From positions 278,025 through 342,024 of the forward strand of contig JBBHKE010001558.1 of assembly GCA_037447655.1 (NCBI GenBank): a stretch of DNA of 64,000 nt. The letters run 5' to 3'. The position numbers were made by a program, and so were the translations under genes. Every line of letters starts with the position of its first letter. The stretch's first letter is position 1. A model generated the notes under the pieces. It had not been told where the DNA came from, searched no databases, and was given only the letters and a program-made list of their open reading frames with translations. This stretch comes from Zygnema cylindricum. Lineage: Eukaryota > Streptophyta > Zygnematophyceae > Zygnematales > Zygnemataceae. Below, piece by piece: positions 33,040 through 46,336 of this stretch.

Positions 33040-35462
33040 CTTCATCCATAACAACTAGATGATTTACCAGAATGATATCTTGATTAGCTAAGTCATAGAC
33101 TGTATATCCTTTGACATCCTCATCATATCCCACAAAATATCCCGGTTTCCCTTTAGCATCTAGTTTCTAGTTTTTCTTATCTATATCAAGGCTGTATACT
33201 TGATTACCGAATACTTTCAAGTGAGAAATATCTGGTTTCCTTCCAAGCCACCTCTCATAGGGTGTCATTCCTTTAATGGCTGTAGTGAGGACTCTATTCT
33301 TACAATAGTTAGCACGGTTCATGGCCACTGCTGCAAAAAAATCTTCCTATTTTCTCATCAGCCATTTTCTTATCAGCTAACATACTACACACACTATCTC
33401 CCAGAGTCCGATTTAACCTCTCACCTACCCCGTTTTGTTCTGGATTATTTGGTACAGTTTTCTGATGTTGAACTCCCTCATCTCTCAAGCATGCCTCAAA
33501 CTAGATAGAGGTGTACTCTCCCCCATTATCACTCTTTATTCGCTTAATGGGGGTTCCGTGCAACTTGTCACTCTAGGCTTTGTATTCTTTGAAGTATTTT
33601 GGCGTTTCAAACTTTAATTTGAGGAAGTAGACTCTAGAATATTTGGACTAGTCATCGGTAATGGTCAGCATATACCTCTTTCCCCAGACCGAAGGTACTC
33701 TTGCTGGTCCCCAAATATCTGTATGTACCAAATCTAGTATATTCTCGCCTCTATATGTGGCAGTTTTGGGAAAGAGAAGTCTATGAGCCTTACCTTGGGC
33801 ACAGCCACTACAATCATCCATCATTTCATTATCCCCAAACTGAATGCCTTCTACTAAACCAAGGTTCTTTCTCTCCCTGAGCCTATCAAAATGCACCTGC
33901 CCCAACCGCTTATGCCAGATCATGAAGCTCGGAACACCACCATAGTAAGCACTATTTTTTTCATTACTCAGGTTAAGCCTAAACATTCCTTGGCTGCCCT
34001 TATCTGCTGTGAAGTAGACTTCATTTCCATACTTAGCTGTAAAGACTCCTTTTCTAGTGAAGGTATCAAAGTCCTTGTCATCTAATACAGAGGTAGCCAT
34101 AAGATTTTTATTCAGCTGAGGAATATAGAGCACATCTGAGAAGGTCAGTATAGAAGTCTTACCCTCCACTTAGACTTTCAGATCTACTGAGCCCACATGA
34201 TCTGTAGAAACTACTCTCCCATCCCCATACTTTATTTATATAGTAGGGATCTTTTTTAGCTTAGTGAAGAGGTGCCTGTCATGACACATATGCATGGATG
34301 CACCTGAGTCAATGTTCCATCCTTCTTGTAGAGCTTCATGAATGGCTCTAAGAGCACACTTCTGTTTCCGAGGGATCTCCTTCTCCTCCAGATTCTCGTC
34401 AAGAAGAAGCTCCCCATCCTCCTCCTCAGAGGGCTCGTCCTTCTCGGTCTCTCCTTTGACACCTGTGACCACAAGTGCCTTCTTCTTCCCTTCGGATTAA
34501 CCTCCTCCATGTTTTTCTTAGAGCCTCAGCTTCGACAGCTTGGTGCAATCAGCTATAAAGTGTCCCGACTTTTTGCAGAAATAACAAAGACCCTTTGGGG
34601 GCCTAGGTTCCCCTGATTGGTCTCCCTTGAAGATGTTGTACGGCTTCTTCGGATCCTTCTTCCACTAGTCGGTTTCGGCAGCTAGAGCTTGAACGCTCTT
34701 TCCTCCTCTACGAATCTCTATAGTGTTCTCCTGCACGAGTATCATTCGGACCACTGTGTTCCACTTCCAAGAACTGTGATCTATTTCTTGCACTCGGTTC
34801 ACTATGTTTTCAAACTCCTCATACAACTTCATGATGAGGGTGTTAACTTTAATCTTCATTGTCGCTGTCCATGCGATACTTTCCATCTCCATATACAAGC
34901 AAGAGAGATCATTACAGTAGGCTAACATCTTCCCTCCTTTATAAGTATAACTCCATAGCCTTTGCTCAACCACCTGGAGCTCTTGAATGGTACCAGCTCT
35001 ATAGATCTCCACTAAAGTCATCCACAACTCTTCGGCCTTGAAGATGTGAAGATGAGAGGTAGCCAAAGCTTGAGTGAGGTGCCTCAGAATGAAATGTCTG
35101 GCATTCATGTTGGTGTACTCCCACATCTGAATGTCGTTTTTTTCTCTCTTCACGACCACCACTCCCGGTGCCGTGGCAATAAGAGTAAGAGGTGTCTCCT
35201 TTTCTTTGCCCTTTTCGGACACACTGCTGTCCCCATAGTCTGTCTCCTCCGTTGGAGCAGATGGTGCTGTAGAAAACCTTACTCCACCAAACCTTGGTGG
35301 GGTTCCCTGAGATGGACATTTCATTTGTCCATTGACAATACCCCAGTATCGCTTTTCGCACAATGCCCCTGTCATCATGGCTTCCCTGTAAATGAACCCT
35401 AATACGTTGAAGAGGGGCACCCTGGAGGGTAGGCCCATAACCTGTAATTCTGTGTCCCCCAT
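33040..35462 (-). pseudogene. Copia gag, protease and integrase part
   Basis: Segments in order on the minus strand are gag with a UBN2-like core, a CCHC zinc knuckle, an acidic Lys/Glu-rich linker, the DSGA protease motif and the integrase zinc-binding region with CSGCAQGK and the core start DLVHTDIWGP. Stops and shifts separate them, so no continuous product is expected. Confidence 0.8.
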
Positions 35463-35529
35463 TGGACTGCAAAATTCAGGAAGTCTCTAGATAGTTTTTG
35501 ACTAACCCACTTTCAACTAGGACTGTTGC

Positions 35530-36447
35530 TACCCAAGCAGGCAAATAGACAATATGATTGCACCCCTGTGCACTCGGGACTCCCCTGAGTCCATAGCAAG
35601 AAGAATCACTGAAAACGCCCAACCAGGCGATTAATTATAGAGTGGCAAAGATTCCAATATTTATATAAGTTTGTTGGGAGAGAGGCGGCTACCTCCTCAA
35701 TCCTCTAAGTCCTAAACCCCTCTCACAACCCCTATCTACCGATGTATGAACCAATCAGAAGACTGTACAGTACAGAAAGATACTAGGGCCGATGTACTTT
35801 CTGTACGGCCTGTGTACGACAAAGCCATGGAGTGGACGTTTGTCTCCTCCGGACTTGTCCTCATGCTCCCTGGGATTCCCGCTTCCCAATGATATCTTGC
35901 CACGTGTCGATAGGTCATGTCACGTCCGAAAATCGCCATGGCGGCCATTCTGGGATCTCGACGATGATGAGGGGCCGTTTGATCCAAACCGACTTTTAAT
36001 GCTCGCCGTCCAAAATAACAAATGTCTGGTACATTTGTTTTGTGCGCACTCAAATTACAACTAGTTTCGTTTCTATGTCCTCAATTTGTTATTTCGTTAA
36101 TTGCATTAATGATCTAACTAATGGTTATATGTTTATCAAACCCTATATATCCCAAGGGACTATTACGACAAACTGGTAAGAGCTAACGGCTACGCCTCGC
36201 TGTGCCGGTCGGAGGCTCGAGTCTTGTCGAACTCAACCTTTTGTTGAGAGTGACTTATGTCACTCTTTAGTCCTGCCTATGGAGCTGAGGCAGCCATGGC
36301 TCCACCGCCCTCTCTCTCCTTCAGTGACTACAACAAGTATGGGGGCTAGAGAGAGAAGGTGGAGGCAGGCTGCCTACGTTTTTCTTTTAGCTATTTTAAT
36401 CAATTAAGACCTAGAAAATACCTCCCCTAAATCTAGTGATTTCAACA
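35530..36447 (-). repeat. Probable 5' LTR of the copia element
   Basis: It begins at 36447 on the minus strand with TGTTGAAATC and precedes gag. The inner end cannot be placed exactly; no convincing primer-binding site was found. A TATATAGGG motif (minus strand, near 36145) could be its TATA box. A tRNA-like pair of A and B boxes lies near 36174-36223 on the plus strand. Confidence 0.5.
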
Positions 36448-37404
36448 AAGGGCATTTATACCAAAGTATCGACGACGGTGACATTGGCGTATAGTCTTAG
36501 ACAAGAAAATCCCGAATTTTAAGCCCCCAAAATATCAAGATCACAATAAAAAGAACAGTCTTTGTCTACAAGGCCGGACAGACGCAAGTGCAAGCAGACA
36601 GTCAAAGGAGAGTATGTGAAAAGACAAGTGAATTGCCAATAGCAGCAACATGTCGTATGTCAAGCTTAACCAACCCGGACCTCAAAATAATTTCAACAAC
36701 CAAGCTGTTGTAAATGTGTTGAGTTGTGTGGATGTAGGATATAGGAGAAGGAGAAAGGGCTCAGATTTGTTTCCTAACACGATCGGTAAGCCAAACACGT
36801 AGAATGAGACAGTTTGAATGGGTCAAACTGTACCATTAGGTCTACCCTTTCGGACTCTAAAAGTAATAGGTCAGCACATCTGACAATAGCCGTGTGCTAG
36901 AGTCCAGAAAATAATTAATAATTCACACATTAATTCCATTGGTTGGAAACCTTCCATTCCTCATTAGGAAAGACCGAAAATACAGGTACAGTTTATTACA
37001 CTGTTGTTCGCAGTCAATTTTCCTTCGAAAACAAGGGTGACATAAGTTAATCCCGAAACTGTTGGTAACTAAGTTTTTAACTTTTGACAAATTGAAATTT
37101 AATACTGAACAAAATCCGAGTCCGATGGGTGGACCACCTTTTATGGTAAAAGAGGATATGTTGGAGAACAATTATCCACCCTAGCCCAGGTACAAACATA
37201 CTAAAAAAGAAAAAAACAGTGAAACGCAAGGCAGTACAAGAATTGCTGGATTTCCTTGTCAAACATAAAGATTGAAGCGCCTGAGTTCTGTCACTGTTGA
37301 TAATGTAAACTTAACCGAAAACAATCGAAAAGCAAACAAAAAACTAAAGAGAAGGCAAGGCGAAATATCTCATGAGAACTACCGATAGTTACGGAAAAAA
37401 CATC
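36448..37404. other. Downstream flank of the cyclophilin gene
   Basis: About 950 bases separate the copia LTR and the cyclophilin stop. The part near the stop should be its 3' untranslated region, with an AATAAA candidate at 36992-36997 on the minus strand. No gene was seen. Confidence 0.5.
36992..36997 (-). terminator. Candidate poly(A) signal AATAAA for the cyclophilin gene
   Basis: AATAAA on the minus strand lies about 410 bases after the stop codon. It is a single motif, and no transcript evidence is available. Confidence 0.4.
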
Positions 37405-40400
37405 CTAATCCTCCATGTCTCCATAGTTAACCAACCCTCGTGCTCTCGGAGGAGAGTCAGAATCATCCTCGTCCACATGCTCTACCCCTCGTTCTTTCTC
37501 TCTCCTCCCTCTCCTTTCTCGCTTTGGAGGGACATCTTCTGCATCTCCATTCCCTTCGATCGTGACATCATTCTCTTCCTTCATTCCCCCTCCACCTCGA
37601 GGGCCCTCCCCATCCTTTGGACCAAGCCTCGCTCGTACTGAAGAGCTCGGTTTTCCACCTCCCGTGGGTCCACGTGTTGAGGCACTACGAGGGGGGCTGT
37701 CAAAGGCACGGCGACTGCTGTAGCGGTCCACAGGACTTCGATTTCGATACCTGAATGCCAAACAGAGAGAGGTCATCCTTGAACAACAACGATACTAAGT
37801 CTTTTTCAGTACTTAGTATCCAGTGTCCCGGGTTGAATACTCGGTGTAGGTACTCGGTATTCAGAGTTCAGTGTTTGTTGCTCAATGTTCAGAGTTCAGT
37901 ATTCACGTATTGCAACTCATCAAAGCATCTGCAAGCTGGATAAGGAACAAAACGCATACTAGAATATGAAGTAGATAGGAATGGTATTGACGTGTGAATT
38001 CAAGGGTAAAAAAAATCATTTCATCGCAAAAACAACTGATGGCAAGCATAGCGAGTGATGGAAGAATATTTGATCCATAGTTTAAACTCTGATGCTATTC
38101 CACATACAGGTTGGACATACCATGACATCGAACTTAAATTGAATACCTTAAACCTTTCTTCAATCTTTTTTTAATGCGAGAAAATTTTCCTTTATCATAG
38201 TATGTCCCTACATAATCATACATACTTTGTACCTAACAAAACCGTGACCGTGACAAAGTTGAGTACGCAACTCCAACACGTACATATTCCCCTAACACCC
38301 TCTAAACTGTTCATCGCTACTAGAGTTAGTGAGTTTTTTGGTGTCGATACTACTACAGAACCACCTGCAGTAAATTATGTTTAGCGACATGGCTCATTAG
38401 CACTAATTTGTGACTTTGGGTACAGAAAACAATAACTCAAATAGTGAATAGCAATGGGCAGTGTAGTTCAGCAAATGATCAGTGTTCATGCACGAGAATG
38501 CAGGCCATATGATATCATTTAAAGATGCAACAAAGTTCTTTGAAAATACCAAAAAGGGAACGGACAGGAAAGACAGGAAAGCAAAGAAAAAACAAACCAC
38601 AGGGAGGATCTAGGAACATATTTTGCCAATAGGATACCATAATGCACCACTAATCATCAAATAAATGGGCTGCCGTGCCATAAAAGCATAGGAGCCCATG
38701 GAGCGTGAGTTGAACAACCTTAGTATATTTATACACAACTTTGTGTCACCAACATAAGTTTCAATATGTGACATCTCGCTGCAAAATTGTGTTTTAGCAC
38801 GGGACAGGGTGGATTACCGAATGGAACAAAAAAAGAACTCACCTTACAGGACTTCTGCGATATTCACGTCGAGGGCTGTAGTCCCGGTGCCGTCCAAAAC
38901 GACGATCGTCTCCTCCTCCGTTGTATCTGGTAAGCCAGTCCATAACCCATGAAAGATCAAGCATATTTCGACCGGCTTATTCCACTGAGATCCTGGCATT
39001 TAGCAGTCATCTAAACTTTTTGCTAATACATTACTTCACAATTCTCAGCTAGTAAAAACCACAAGATTAAAAACTGACAAGTCTCTACGCCAAAGTCCAA
39101 GTGCATAGCAAAAGAAATTCAATTGATTGCTATGTGATCAGAAAGGGCATTGTTTACTGTGATAACTGCAGGTACAGTCTATCATTTTGCTATTGTTTTG
39201 CGAGTTGTAAATGCAGTAAAATAAAATACTTTTGCATGAAGACTGCCTGCTTCATAAACAGTAAATCAGTTACAAATTACCTGCCAGCATCATAAGCATG
39301 AACTAAAACGAAAAGTTGTAAATATAACTTTACTTAAACCGGCAAAACTGTCATCATTGTTCTCCGATTGCGACAAAGCTAAACTGTTATTCCTACTCAA
39401 TTTATTTTTAAAAACCCCGTCTTGGTTCGCCTCGCTAAAACTAGCTTTGTTCCGACATTATAAAACAATTTACTACAAGAAGGCCATTAAATAGAAGGAT
39501 AAGCAAGGCCATACATAGAACCAATGGAAAATGGCCAAACAAAACAAAGAACGTGAGAAATACACCAGGTTGATAACGGCAAACAACAGTAGCATCAACT
39601 TAGACTGGCCCCAGCAAAGCACTACAACGTAAAACGCTATTTAGCGTAAATAATATTAATTCGTGCCATGTTTTTTTTGGGCTCTTGAACATAAAATGGT
39701 TTTAATACTACTTATTATCTTTTCATAAATGCTGATTGGGGAAGGCGATTGAAAATCGTCCACGTCATTGTGAACTTAAATTAGATTTAATAACACTACG
39801 ACACACATTTTTTAACGCTTATAGCAATCCACCGTGTATTACAGTCTGTGGTTATCCACATTAAACCGGCGCACTTGGGTGAAATCCCGTGACCGAGACA
39901 AGCCTCACTGTTCACTTACCCACTGCTCCGATAATCTCGGCTGGCCCCATCCAATCGACGATCAGCTCCACCACCTCCTCCTTTATAATGATAGTCCCCT
40001 CCGCCACGGACAGGCGAAGGAGAGTCATAATCCGGTGGCGGAGTCCGGTATCGGCGAGCATATGAATACTGCTCGCTGAAACCCCGGCCACGTCGAACGC
40101 GTTTTGGCCCATCCTCAGAGTCCTGGGCAGTTCCACTGCATAAACAAAGGAACAAAGACCACGGATCAGAAGAATCTCTCTTAGAAACCGCTGAGAAACA
40201 TACATGAAACCAGTGGAAAATGCAATATCATTGTTTTAAAGATAGAGACATCGCTAATCCCGAATAATGATTTCTCCATATGAACATCAACAGCGATATT
40301 TCCCAAGAGAAAAGCTTTATTTCCTGCGAAATTCGTTGCAGATTAAGGAACAAGGAAACAAGTGGAATAGTCATGCTGATTTCTACTTACAAGACTGTTT

Positions 40401-43400
40401 ATAAAACATTATCAGTCCCCACACTTATGCCCAACTTATTGGATGACGTAACAAGGAACACCACAATAACTACTCCTTACAGAAATCTCAATATTCAGAT
40501 AATTCCTTTGCATCATAAATTTTGGAAAAGCTTTAAGATTGCTAAACTGACATGCACACATTGTTGTCCATATCACAAAACACCAATTCACAAAAGAGCA
40601 GCTTTGTACTCAATTTACAAGCCCTATTGAACCATAAAACTATACCATGAATCACTATTAGAGACAAAGCTTTTTTTCACCACCTACAAACATATTTCCT
40701 CCGTGCTCATTCGTCGGATTAGTAACCAAGAAAGGAAAAGCAAGGATGAGATGGAAAGGTAAGGATTTTACATTTCGATTGGCAGTCCCCAAACAGAAAT
40801 CGGACACGTGTACGGAAAAAAGTTCATTAAAGTGGCGAAATAAACATTTACGCTAATAGCAATTCACGGTGTAGTAACAGACATTGTATGTGATAAAAAC
40901 ACAAAGCATTCCTTAAAATATTGCTGGCAAAGTTGCATAATATGAGTCAACTAAAACATTCAACCAGCTTACGAGGATGCCTTCTTACACATTCTGGTAA
41001 TAAACAAAGTGGATCAATATGAGGCTAGCTAACCTGTCAGGAGGATTATCCCGAGACTTCTCCTCCCTGGTGGATTGGACCAGTCTTGAGTCTTCTGGTA
41101 ATTCCCTGTGTCTATTCGTCAACTTTGGGCCAAGATCCAACTCTTTCTCCTCCATCTCCTCTCTATCCTCATTTCCTGCTTCAACTGGGGGCTCAACCTC
41201 AACAGATTGTAGTCGGTACTTGCCTTCCTTGCCCACATCCGATATTCGTTGTTCACCTTCATCATATCCTTGTCCTTTCCCAGTCTCTTCTTCTCCATGC
41301 TGTTGCTCTCCAGCCTTCATTTCAACCTCGACAACAACTGCATCGCGATCCGCAAACTTTTCTGGAGAATACAAATCCTCCTTTCCATTCTCTACCTCAA
41401 GAGACTCACGATTCCTTTTCATTGCCTTGCATCCAAGTTCCACTCCATCATCACCCTTCTCATAGTCCTCATAGACCTCCTGAGAAGGTGCCCTTCTGTC
41501 ACCCCCTTCAACAAAGTCTCCTTCCCCACTCTCTGGTTTTGTTTTGTCTGGTGTTCCAGGCTCGTCATGATCTCTAGCAACTATCTCTTTCCCCTTCTTA
41601 TCCTCATCAGCAGTTCCCACCAACACCTTCCTTCCCACTGTTCTCTCCTCAAGCTCCTCCACGTCTTCTTGTTTTCCCTGATGCCTCGATACATAGTCCT
41701 CATCTTCCTTCCCTTTTTCAATGTCATCTGATGTAGCTTGGAGGGTTTTTTTCTTGCTCTCTACCAATTCAGGTTTCGCCTTCTTTGTATACTTGGACTT
41801 CTTGTCTGACGTTTCAATTCCTCCCACATCCTTTTTATCAGATTTCTTCGGTTTTTGCTTTCTGTCCTCATCACTTGTCGAGTCATCAGAGACACTGGCA
41901 GCCCTTTTCTTTGATTTGCTCCTTGATATCGGCTTCGATTTGCCTGCATGGAAAAGTATTCTAAGTGTTAGAACAAGTATTATCAAGAACCAAAAAAATA
42001 CAATTAGAAGCAATTTTTTGTTACAGCAACAAACGGGACTGTGATTATGGGAATATATAAAATTAATGCAAGCTTCGGTTAGAGCATTTCAGTAAAGAAA
42101 ATAACCCATCAGGTAAGTGGACCCATCACTCAACCAGTAACTACCTTCGCACCAAGTAAACCTGCTAACCAAAGGAGTGTATATGGGAAATTTGTACGAA
42201 ACAGCTGCCTACTTGTATAGCACTCCCAACTAGAAGGCTTCACTTTCCATTTCACAGGAAAAAAACAAAACAAAATTAACCGTGTTGATTGAAGCTGCCA
42301 TGCAATGTACAGATGTCACTGTAACCTAATTCTCAGATTTTCCAGTAAAGCATCAACCTAATCTTTCGTGTATATATCTATATACGCGTATGTATCTATA
42401 TGCATGTATATATCTATATATGTGTGTGTGCATATATGTACATACATAGAGAGGGAGGAAGGGAGAGAGGGAGGGAGAGAGAGAGAACTATCTACACGTA
42501 GACTCAAAGCAACTCGGAGACACGCTTACTGTGGGAAAAAACAGATGCACCACCTTTAGATTTGCTGGCCTTGTAAGACTTTTTCCGACCTTGTTCTTCC
42601 TCACTGTCTGTCTCACTTTCTTCGCTAGAACTATAGGAATCCGAATAGGAATCAGAATCGGAAACCCTGCAAAATTCAACATAACTTTCAATCATTTCCT
42701 CTAGCTGTTGCATAAAACCATAAAACCTTCCTCCCTTCACTCACTAAATTTAGAACCAAGGACATCAAATGTTTTCTTCAGACTTAGTTACTACATCAGG
42801 AAAAAATAACAATACATTGTCGTAATATACATTTATAATAATATACATTATGTTCCCCCCCTCCCTAATGCTGCCATGACAAACACCAGCAACGAGAAGT
42901 CAAAGTGAAGCTCCAATACAATTCTTTAAAAGGAATGATGTGTATACTTTCCCAGCCTGACCAAAACCTGGATTTTTTTTATTTGCTAAATTAGTAATAA
43001 AGCTTAAATTCATCAAGTAACATAGTCCTAAGTAGCTTCTGAGCTGCAAAGCTCCTGATCCCAGGCACATAAAGAGAAGGGCATATTGAGCAGAAACACA
43101 GATCTAACAGCTGAAAAAATTACCTTTTTCGCAACTTTTTGTGCGACTTTCTACCTTTGGTCGACACCTTCACTGGCTTTTTTGGTTTTGCAATTTTTTT
43201 TCCCTTCTTGTCCACCATCTTGAGCTTCTTTCGACTTCGAGTATCTTCCTCATCCTCGGAGTCGTAAGACTCAGAGCCACTATCCGATTCAGAGCTCGAT
43301 GTCTCTGATTTGCTACTAGAATCCGAAACAGAGTCCGATTCTTCACTGCTATAGCTCTCTGACTCAGAATCCGAGTGTTTCCGAGAAGACTTCTTTGATG

Positions 43401-45841
43401 CTTTCCCTCTCCCTTTAGAAGCATCCCCTTTCTCCTTTTTTGCAAGAGATCCTCTCTTTCTCTTCCCTCCTTTCTCACTCCTGAGAGTCCCCTGCTTCTT
43501 CTTTGCCTTCACTGTCTCCTCTAGTTCTCCTTCATCTTGAGTACCAGATTTCAGCTCCCCACACTTTGTGATCTTAACAGGAAAAACAGGTCTGTTTTTG
43601 TCTCCTGTCTCAACCTGCTCTATTTTCTTCACAACTTCCATGCCTTCCACCACTTTTCCAAAGACAACGTGCTTTCTGCACATTCAAACCCGGGGATTCA
43701 GCAGAAAAACACTGACTGGAAAACATCAACATCCCCACACAAAAATCCCTCTCCATCCCTGACATATATGAGCAAACAAACACAACTGACTGTCCTCACC
43801 CGTCCAAATGTGGAGTTGCTTTCAATGTGATGAAAAACTGTGATCGATTAGTATTCTTTCCAGCGTTGGCCATCGATAAGATTCCCGGGCCACTATGCTC
43901 GAGCTTGAAGTTCTCATCTGCAGAAAAAAACCACATAACAACGTTAATTGGCTCAAAGAGCATTCTTTGGGCGAGAAAGACACAAGTTGGGACACCTTCC
44001 GAGGCTGAAGTCCAAGGATCAGTATTTGAACGGATCTGTTTGGAAAGGCTTCTTCAAGAGCTTTTCGTTGACCGTGAATGAAAATCTGCACAAGAAGGAG
44101 ACAGACAAATAAAACCGTTCCAATGACTTGAACCTACGACCTTCAGCCTCATAACAAAAAGCTGGAAAAACTTAGTGATGTTTATTGCAGCAAAAATAGC
44201 CCTGGAGTTGTTTCTCTGGCAAGGGAGAGTGAGCCCTTACACACACCATGAAGACTTCATCTGCATCGCCGCCCCAACTCAAGGCCCAATCAGAGGACTT
44301 CAGCCAGGGGTGTGAGTGAAAGAAAACGTTTCACAGACTCAATTAAATCCTGAATTTACACACCAATTATGTGACCAGAAAAGGGCTAGGAACATGGAAA
44401 GAAGCCGTAACTCAGCAGCTCAAGAAGGCCAAATTTCAAGCGAGCACACCATGAATGCCTATCAGCGTTAATAACACTAATTAGGTGCAGGTTTTTTTTT
44501 TTTTCTTAATGCTAATTTGGAAAGGGGTCAAAAATTGTCCACGTTGTTCGGACCTAACCTAAAAACAACAACACTAAAATGAACTCCGCGATATTTATTT
44601 CTTAACCAAAACAACTATTCAAGGTTGTACTAAACCCTAATAGTGCAAAACAATAACCATAGACCGCCGGTCTTACTACCTGCAAACATTCCTCCGTAAA
44701 TGCATTCTCCTCCAGTTCCTGCAGGACCATCAGCAAGCCCCAAAAAACTGACCTAAGTCAGAAGCTCCTGGAAAATGTTCATTTTCTAGTGGAATACAAT
44801 GATAGGAGGTGCAGTAACAGCAACCAATGAAAATCTTCCATGTTTTGTTCGGCTGGGACCTAACATACATCATGTGAGGAAAAACTGAATAAAAAATCAC
44901 AATAGCTATACAGTTTTCTGTTGTCCAGATGCTTACCATCTTTGTTTGTAAAATCTCCACCCTGGCGTGAAAATCGACCACCCCACCAAGCACCCACTGG
45001 ATACTCAGAGACAATGCAGTTCAAAAAAGTACATGCATGATAGTAGTACTGCTATTTTTGTGGAACCAAGTCCAATTGACAAAAACAAGTGAGCAGGTTA
45101 ACCTGCAAAGCTCTCAGCTTGATTCCAAAATTAAACCTAATAGCCTTTTTGTCTACTTCTCTGATTTGCAAAAATGTAAAGCATACAAAGTAAGGTGCAG
45201 TCAACAGCAAATGCTGCACCTGAAGCATGAAATTTGGAATCACTCGATGGAAAATAGAACCCTTATACGTAAGATTCTTGCCAGTCACCTTCCCAGTTCC
45301 TTTCTCGCCTGCACCAGAACCATACACTTGCAGATGGATTACTAACCATCCTAAAACTGTTTTTTTTTCATATGCGATATTATCTTCTATGAGATAAAAA
45401 CTAAAGTGATGAACACTGGCTTGTGGAATTCCTTGCCCCTCGACTGTTCATTTTAATTCCTTGAATTGGAGCATAATAGAAAACACAATGTTCAAGCATA
45501 ACCATACCGGTTCTCAAAAAATAAAACTCACCAGTACACAAACATCGAAAATTTTCTGCTGTTGTCGGTACAACATCCGCAAATAACTGCAAACCGCACC
45601 CATCCCGTTATCTCGAATAAATACTACCCCTTAGGCATTTCAAATTTTAAAAGATCAATGTGATAACAGTTGCAAAAATCAGCAGCTGTTCCTCCAAGGA
45701 AGGAGAATCAAGTCTGCAAAAAACCTAGTTTTAAAATTACAAAAAAAGAACAAAAAATACCTCGATGATAATTCTACCGATATGTTCCCCTCCTGCTGAT
45801 ACGTCTAGATACACCTTAGGGTTGGGCCTGGATCTTCCCAT
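37405..45841 (-). CDS. SR-type multidomain cyclophilin (CYP95/CYP63 class), about 875 aa
   Basis: Twelve exons join in frame: 45841-45761, 45586-45532, 45308-45220, 44961-44937, 44718-44680, 43917-43800, 43675-43124, 42666-42554, 41943-41034, 40135-39920, 38926-38843 and 37750-37405 (2628 nt). Residues about 7-177 are a peptidyl-prolyl isomerase domain. It has [15 protein letters not shown] (Arg67, Phe72, Gln75), SQFFIT (Phe125) and HLDGKHVVFG; His133 replaces the Trp of cyclophilin A, as in SR cyclophilins, which suggests weak cyclosporin binding. The rest is Lys/Ser/Asp/Glu-rich with RS- and RGG-like parts ([26 protein letters not shown]). Plant relatives bind SR proteins and U1-70K in nuclear speckles. 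CYP95 is the closest in length; the exact orthologue is not certain. Exon 4 is 25 nt. Introns hold three MITEs. Confidence 0.92.
39625..39836. mobile_element. Short TA-flanked MITE in cyclophilin intron 10 (212 bp)
   Basis: TA precedes CAACGTAAAACGCTATTTAG (left), and the right end reads as the complement of CACGGTGGATTGCTATAAGC, followed by TA (39837-39838). The ends are diverged but keep the family pattern. It lies between exons 10 and 11. Confidence 0.6.
40643..40871. mobile_element. Short TA-flanked MITE in cyclophilin intron 9 (about 229 bp)
   Basis: The left end TACCATGAATCACTATTAG and the right end, complement of CACCGTGAATTGCTATTAGC, pair over most of their length. TA lies at both borders. 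Confidence 0.7.
42365..42487. repeat. TATATC/TATG microsatellite and GA tract in cyclophilin intron 8
   Basis: Alternating TATATCTATA and TATGTG units run to about 42445 and are followed by a GAGGGAGGGAGAGA stretch to 42487. Confidence 0.85.
44447..44627. mobile_element. Short MITE in cyclophilin intron 5 (about 181 bp)
   Basis: The left end CACCATGAATGCCTATCAGC and the complement of the right end CAACCTTGAATAGTTGTT are diverged versions of the CACCGTGAATCG end. TA follows the right end (44628-44629). The interior TTAATAACACTAATT resembles the other short copies. Confidence 0.55.
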
Positions 45842-46307
45842 TTGAAAAACAGCAAAAAAACCTGTCTCTATCACAGTAAGGCTCCAACAGCTTCCGTTAT
45901 TCGCAAGGAAATGCAATTAATAAAATGCGGGTCCTACTTTTTCCAGATGGCTTTACCAGATCGACTCCATTTTTTCTTTCATTTCACAAATCATCTCTAA
46001 AACTGATTGAAGGCTAATGAAGTAATGATTTCCAATTTTGCACGAGCACAATCTTGAAGCAGTCGGCTTGTGTCATGCGATGCATAGCGTATCGAGAATT
46101 TTTCCAGATTTTATTTTTTTGACATATATGAGCGGATGGATTGAGACATTGTCACATTGACTTATATGTATCGTACGCGATATCTTACATATCGGAAACT
46201 TTGCGGTGAAATGATACGGTAGAACTCTGAAGTTGTGGACAGAATTTAGAGTTAATTTTTAATGTTGTGGCGAATCTACAGTACTGCACAGGTAAGGTTC
46301 GTTACCA

Positions 46308-46336
46308 ACGACGCGCCGCGCGGCGCGCGGCGTCGT
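46308..46336. repeat. CpG-dense near-palindrome in the divergent promoter
   Basis: ACGACGC and GCGTCGT arms flank a GCCGCGCGGCGCGCG-type centre. It is by far the most GC-rich spot in an AT-rich intergenic region. Confidence 0.8.

Larger units (their letters stand above)
31046..36447 (-). mobile_element. Degenerate Ty1/copia retrotransposon with an internal inverted block
   Basis: Minus-strand order is gag (about 35462-34665), CCHC zinc knuckle (34586-34545, CYFCKKSGHFIADC), protease (WNIDSGAS near 34300), GAG-pre-integrase and integrase (WHKRLGQVHFDRL to about 33040), then reverse transcriptase end and RNase H (about 32170-31050, ending VADMMTKPVPSPKLKY). The piece between (about 32170-33031) is on the plus strand. 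A 51-bp repeat starting TGTTGAAATC on the minus strand (36447-36397 and 31096-31046) marks both LTR starts. A polypurine stretch, AATAAGGGGAG, lies just before the second. The element has many stops and cannot encode a working polyprotein. Confidence 0.85.

Noticed and set aside
37840-37905. Short GTTCAGTATTCAG-like repeats in a cyclophilin intron
   Set aside because: Irregular and too diverged to define a unit or function.
41019-42044. Long plus-strand frames opposite cyclophilin exon 9
   Set aside because: Antisense shadows of a low-complexity coding exon; splice phases support the minus strand.
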